From: Erodium maritimum
Taxonomy: Eukaryota > Streptophyta > Magnoliopsida > Geraniales > Geraniaceae
Length of the DNA: 64,000 nucleotides
NCBI GenBank assembly: GCA_963921825.1
Contig: OY997596.1
Coordinates: forward strand, 38,679,932-38,743,931
Reading direction: 5' to 3'
Part shown: piece by piece, positions 62,364 through 64,000 of the stretch
How positions within the stretch are numbered: the first letter of the stretch is position 1
Layout of the letters: the number at the start of each line of letters is the position of its first letter
Notes under the pieces: generated by a model
Database searches by the model: none
Seen by the model: only the letters and a program-made list of their open reading frames with translations
What the model was told of the DNA's origin: nothing
Translations under genes and position numbers: made by a program

Positions 62364-62488
62364 ACTGACCACCAAGAGTAGGAGACGATACGATCGAGCT
62401 TGAGGACGAGCAAGAGGGTGAAAGAGGAGAGGAGGATATGGGCTACCAGGGCCTGAACGGACTTCAATAATCTTCGCCAACTCATCAT
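49998..62488 (-). CDS. multi-pass membrane protein with RING finger (TMEM185 / Fragile-X-F-associated family)
   Basis: Fourteen exons: 62488-62370, 60106-60016, 59880-59796, 58847-58763, 58658-58589, 56046-55977, 54124-54079, 53954-53705, 53599-53394, 53276-53199, 51233-51164, 50950-50870, 50254-50175, 50076-49998. All introns are GT-AG and the exons total 1410 bases, exactly 469 codons plus TAA. The first ATG gives MMSWRRLLKSVQALVAH; the second ATG fits the family's usual MSWRR start. Hydrophobic segments include LLSSFTLLLVLKLDRIVSYS, VFFPLWLFHAVVARG, LLIAFELLLCIYLE, NLKIVFLPLLAFEVTILI, HFWVAISMVFFVAATVFTLL and VIFSPLFLLQGFAVLFATS. A short likely coiled coil (about residues 380-417) precedes a C3HC4 RING (Cys422, Cys425, Cys437, His439, Cys443, Cys446, Cys453, Cys456). 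Residues end ERLPVYDV. The domain order suggests a membrane-bound E3 ubiquitin ligase; this is inferred, and substrates are unknown. The gene looks intact. Confidence 0.93.
50722..50754. repeat. (TA)n microsatellite in an intron
   Basis: About 16 TA units in the intron between exons 13 and 12 of the membrane-RING gene, about 115 bases from the donor of exon 12. Confidence 0.95.
51937..52142 (+). repeat. tandem duplication, 103-bp unit
   Basis: Two adjoining copies (about 51937-52039 and 52040-52142) of a segment with 'ggagacgaaacatgtgt' and 'gaacgacggtgatg', differing at a handful of positions, in the intron between exons 11 and 10. Confidence 0.85.
52370..52732. mobile_element. MITE, Mutator type, in the intron between exons 11 and 10
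   Basis: 363 bases with inverted ends (gggttaattgtccaaaacta at the left, its near-complement at the right) and subterminal 'aaagttttgtccac' repeats. Exact 9-bp target duplication TAAAATATT (52361-52369, 52733-52741). The inverted arms run inward over more than 120 bases (e.g. aaaaagtcggtggaca-type text on both sides). Non-coding. Confidence 0.9.
54165..55205 (+). repeat. 80-bp tandem duplication, second unit split by a MITE
   Basis: Unit 1 is at about 54165-54244 and unit 2 starts at about 54245. Unit 2 breaks off at 'tttgttatt' (54282) and resumes at 55162 with 'tttgttatttatgtta', matching unit 1 across the gap. Confidence 0.82.
54283..55161. mobile_element. MITE, Mutator type, in the intron between exons 7 and 6
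   Basis: 879 bases, the longest of the family here. It starts gggataattgcccaaaacta, ends with the near-complement, and has the exact 9-bp duplication TTTGTTATT on both sides (54274-54282, 55162-55170). Subterminal 'gtggacgaaacttta' repeats recur at the right end. The interior is AT-rich apart from a GC-richer patch (about 54630-54770). No coding region. Confidence 0.9.
56640..57060. other. GC-richer island within a long intron
   Basis: In the intron between exons 6 and 5 a stretch of about 400 bases departs from the AT-rich surroundings. It opens near 'gatgtcacgtggc', which contains a CACGTG palindrome, and has a plus-strand open frame (56795-57043, 82 codons) with no recognised relative. 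It could be a captured gene fragment or old element sequence. Confidence 0.3.
57200..57430 (+). repeat. internal duplications 'catccattttaaagaagaa'
   Basis: Phrases such as 'tccatccatttta' and 'aagaagaattttgccatggg' occur two to three times within 220 bases of the same intron. No ends recognised. Confidence 0.6.
57801..58142. mobile_element. MITE, Mutator type, in the intron between exons 6 and 5
   Basis: 342 bases, starting gggataattttccaaaacta and ending in the near-complement, with the same subterminal 'gtttcgtccac' repeats as the copies at 52370 and 54283. The 9 bases on each side do not match well, so its target duplication has decayed or was never exact. Confidence 0.85.
60650..61031 (+). 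mobile_element. LINE/SINE-like 3' end in intron 1
   Basis: A T/C-rich stretch ending in TTTTTCTGATAAAAAAAAA at 61031, the same kind of tail (YGATA followed by an A-run) as the two LINE-like elements at 34231 and 44103. About 380 bases, no coding domain. No target duplication was found. Confidence 0.6.
61716..61735. repeat. (CA)n microsatellite
   Basis: Ten CA units in intron 1 of the membrane-RING gene. Confidence 0.9.
62322..62361. repeat. (GA)n microsatellite next to the first splice donor
   Basis: About 19 AG units on the plus strand, hence (CT)n in the transcript. It starts nine bases into intron 1, directly after the donor GTCAGTTCC of exon 1. Confidence 0.95.
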
Positions 62489-62686
62489 CTCCCCTGATTC
62501 TACAACAACACCGTAACAACTCTGAAAATCCCCGACCACCGAATTGCTTCGCTTTCTTTTCAATACTTTCTCTGAAACCCTACAATTTTGTGTTTGGATG
62601 CCGAGAAAAGGTCCCAGTGGGCGTCATTGGAAGATACCTTGTGTTCTGTCTCTGACTCTGACTCTCCCCATCTCTCTTCTTCTTCT

Positions 62687-62700
62687 TCGATATATTTATT
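62687..62700 (-). promoter_or_regulatory. possible TATA element of the membrane-RING gene
   Basis: The minus strand reads AAATAAATATATCG about 200 bases upstream of the first ATG, followed by a GAA-rich then GA-rich stretch suitable for a 5' UTR. Tentative. Confidence 0.35.
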
Positions 62701-62815
62701 TGTTATTTAATTTATTTACATAAAACAAAACGTAATTACTTCCTGTCTCCCTCACTTCACTTTCACGCTAAAGTAACGCTTCCACTGTGTCTCTCCCGGT
62801 ACATTTTCTTTTTGG

Positions 62816-63235
62816 GATGAAAAAAAAAATTATTTTCATCTCGCTACTTTATTATGTGTTTTTTGGTGCATTATGTATTTTTTATCATCTCACTATTATA
62901 TTTATTTTTGGTGGCACCTCATTACCCTAACATATATATTTTTTCACTTTCATACTTATCGTCAATTTATCATCCATTTTTCGATAAAAACACTTTAAAA
63001 AATCCATAATAGCCCTCACTAACAATCAAATTTTCAAAAGCATTCTGGGTAGTGAGGTGCCACAAAAAATGTGTTCTAGGGTAGTGAGGTGCCACAAAAA
63101 ATATTTAGGGTATGAAAGTGAAAAAAAACATTCTAAGGTAATGAGCTGCCACAAAAATATAGTTAGGATAGTGAGATAAAAAAACCACGGGTAGTGAGAT
63201 GAAACCATCCGATGAAAAAATGTATCCTCAAATAT
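62816..63235. mobile_element. MITE-like inverted-repeat element
   Basis: Left text such as 'tcatctcgctact' and 'ggtggcacctcatta' recurs inverted on the right (gtagtgagatga, gtagtgaggtgccaccaca-like). Direct repeats of 'gtagtgaggtgccacaaaaa' are also present at 63049 and 63079. It lies just upstream of the membrane-RING gene. Ends are only approximate and no duplication was proven. The style (text like 'actttcatac') recalls the MITE at 23701-34910. Confidence 0.6.
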
Positions 63236-64000
63236 TTTTTATTTTGTAACAGTATAATTTTTCTTTGATTATTATAAAAAAAAGTTATGAACTTATCTTA
63301 CTCATATATGCATGATTTTTTTTAAATAGTGATTTTATTTTTAAAATATTTCCGAATTTCCACGTCTCTTATTTTTGTATATTTTTTTAGCATACTGGGG
63401 AGATTCTATTAATATAAGGCAAGAAGGGTCAAAATGACCATATGAATGTGGAAATCAACCACAAGGATGAGACATAGTTTCGGTGACGACTGAAACACTG
63501 ATTCTATAAGAGTCGTTCTTTATTCCAACTGTGTTGGGCACTACAGATCCATGAACATTTCCCCTTCTCGACTTGACCGATTCTATTGTGTCATAACAGT
63601 CGTCCGAGGAGTATGTTAGGGAAAGGAGGAGGGTGGGAATAGGCCGGGTGTGGCTCCTCGGTGACACCCCGAGATACCTTGGGCGGGAGGCACCATAACA
63701 AGCCTCATAAATTCCCCTTCGGGGTTATCATTTTCAGTAATGGTCGTATAATCCCGACTGCCTAGGTAGGGGTGTTAGAACCGTCCGATTTTGGGGAGGA
63801 GAAGCACTATTGGGGGTCCATGACCTGTTGGGTAAAGGTATCAAAATCAGCCCGCCTGGGAGGGGATGGGTACCAACGGGGTTCTTCCCTGTCAAGGCTG
63901 GACGGGTCTTGGGAAACCGGGGGAGTTCGTCGATCCACATGTCGCTTGAAAGCATGGCGGTGTCGAGTATTTTCTGGTATGTCCACATATGGGCGGGTGT
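63236..64000. other. unassigned sequence at the window's right edge
   Basis: AT-rich to about 63420, then GC-richer. A minus-strand frame (63734-63988) is Pro-rich, runs to the edge area and has no recognised domain; the composition suggests an element that continues outside the window. Confidence 0.3.

Noticed and set aside
62489-62563. In-frame extension upstream of the first ATG of the membrane-RING gene.
   Set aside because: It has no ATG; the codon at 62563 is TTG, and family members start at MSWRR, so the start was kept at 62488 (or 62485).

Overview
The window is nuclear DNA of a flowering plant, most likely a eudicot. Genes have AT-rich introns with GT-AG borders, the recognised proteins have plant-type relatives, and most of the sequence is plant transposon debris of several ages. 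No bacterial, organellar, tRNA or rRNA genes were seen, and the species cannot be named from the sequence.

Three host genes are supported. (1) A small intronless minus-strand gene (2218-2577) encodes a lysine-rich 119-residue protein whose ends resemble FRG1. (2) A two-exon plus-strand gene (19933-20511) encodes a secreted PLAT-domain protein of 165 residues, with a TATA box and polyadenylation signal in place. (3) A 14-exon minus-strand gene (49998-62488) encodes a 469-residue multi-pass membrane protein of the TMEM185/Fragile-X-F-associated family with a C-terminal RING finger. All its exon joins keep frame and all splice sites are GT-AG.

Layout. 0-2 kb: hAT transposase relic. 2.2-7.6 kb: the FRG1-like gene, an unidentified ORF and unassigned repeats. 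7.7-17 kb: a 3.2-kb solo LTR with its target duplication, a tandem repeat, a partial reverse-strand relative of that LTR, and one LTR plus leader of another element. 17-19.6 kb: remains of a Mutator-like element with a Ulp1-type protease and a MURA transposase. 19.9-22.7 kb: the PLAT gene followed by an L1-type LINE lodged in a TAA microsatellite.

23.2-48.4 kb is one deeply nested insertion. A Ty1/copia element, bounded by GAATT on both sides, holds in its left LTR a MITE, inside which sits a LINE-like element, inside which sits a Ty3/gypsy element, inside whose LTR sits a solo LTR with its own target duplication. Elsewhere in the same copia LTR a second, long LINE was inserted and later received another solo LTR. 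Most junctions can be read from target-site duplications, so the order of events is visible.

50-62.5 kb is the membrane-RING gene. Its introns carry three copies of one MITE family (two with exact 9-bp target duplications), a LINE 3' end, tandem duplications and three microsatellites, one of which directly follows the first splice donor. The last 1.5 kb holds one more MITE and unassigned sequence.

The host genes are not an operon and show no functional link. No clearly new biological system was found; the most informative structures are the nested insertion, the shared hairpin/pyrimidine module inside one LTR group, and the Ulp1-bearing Mutator relic.
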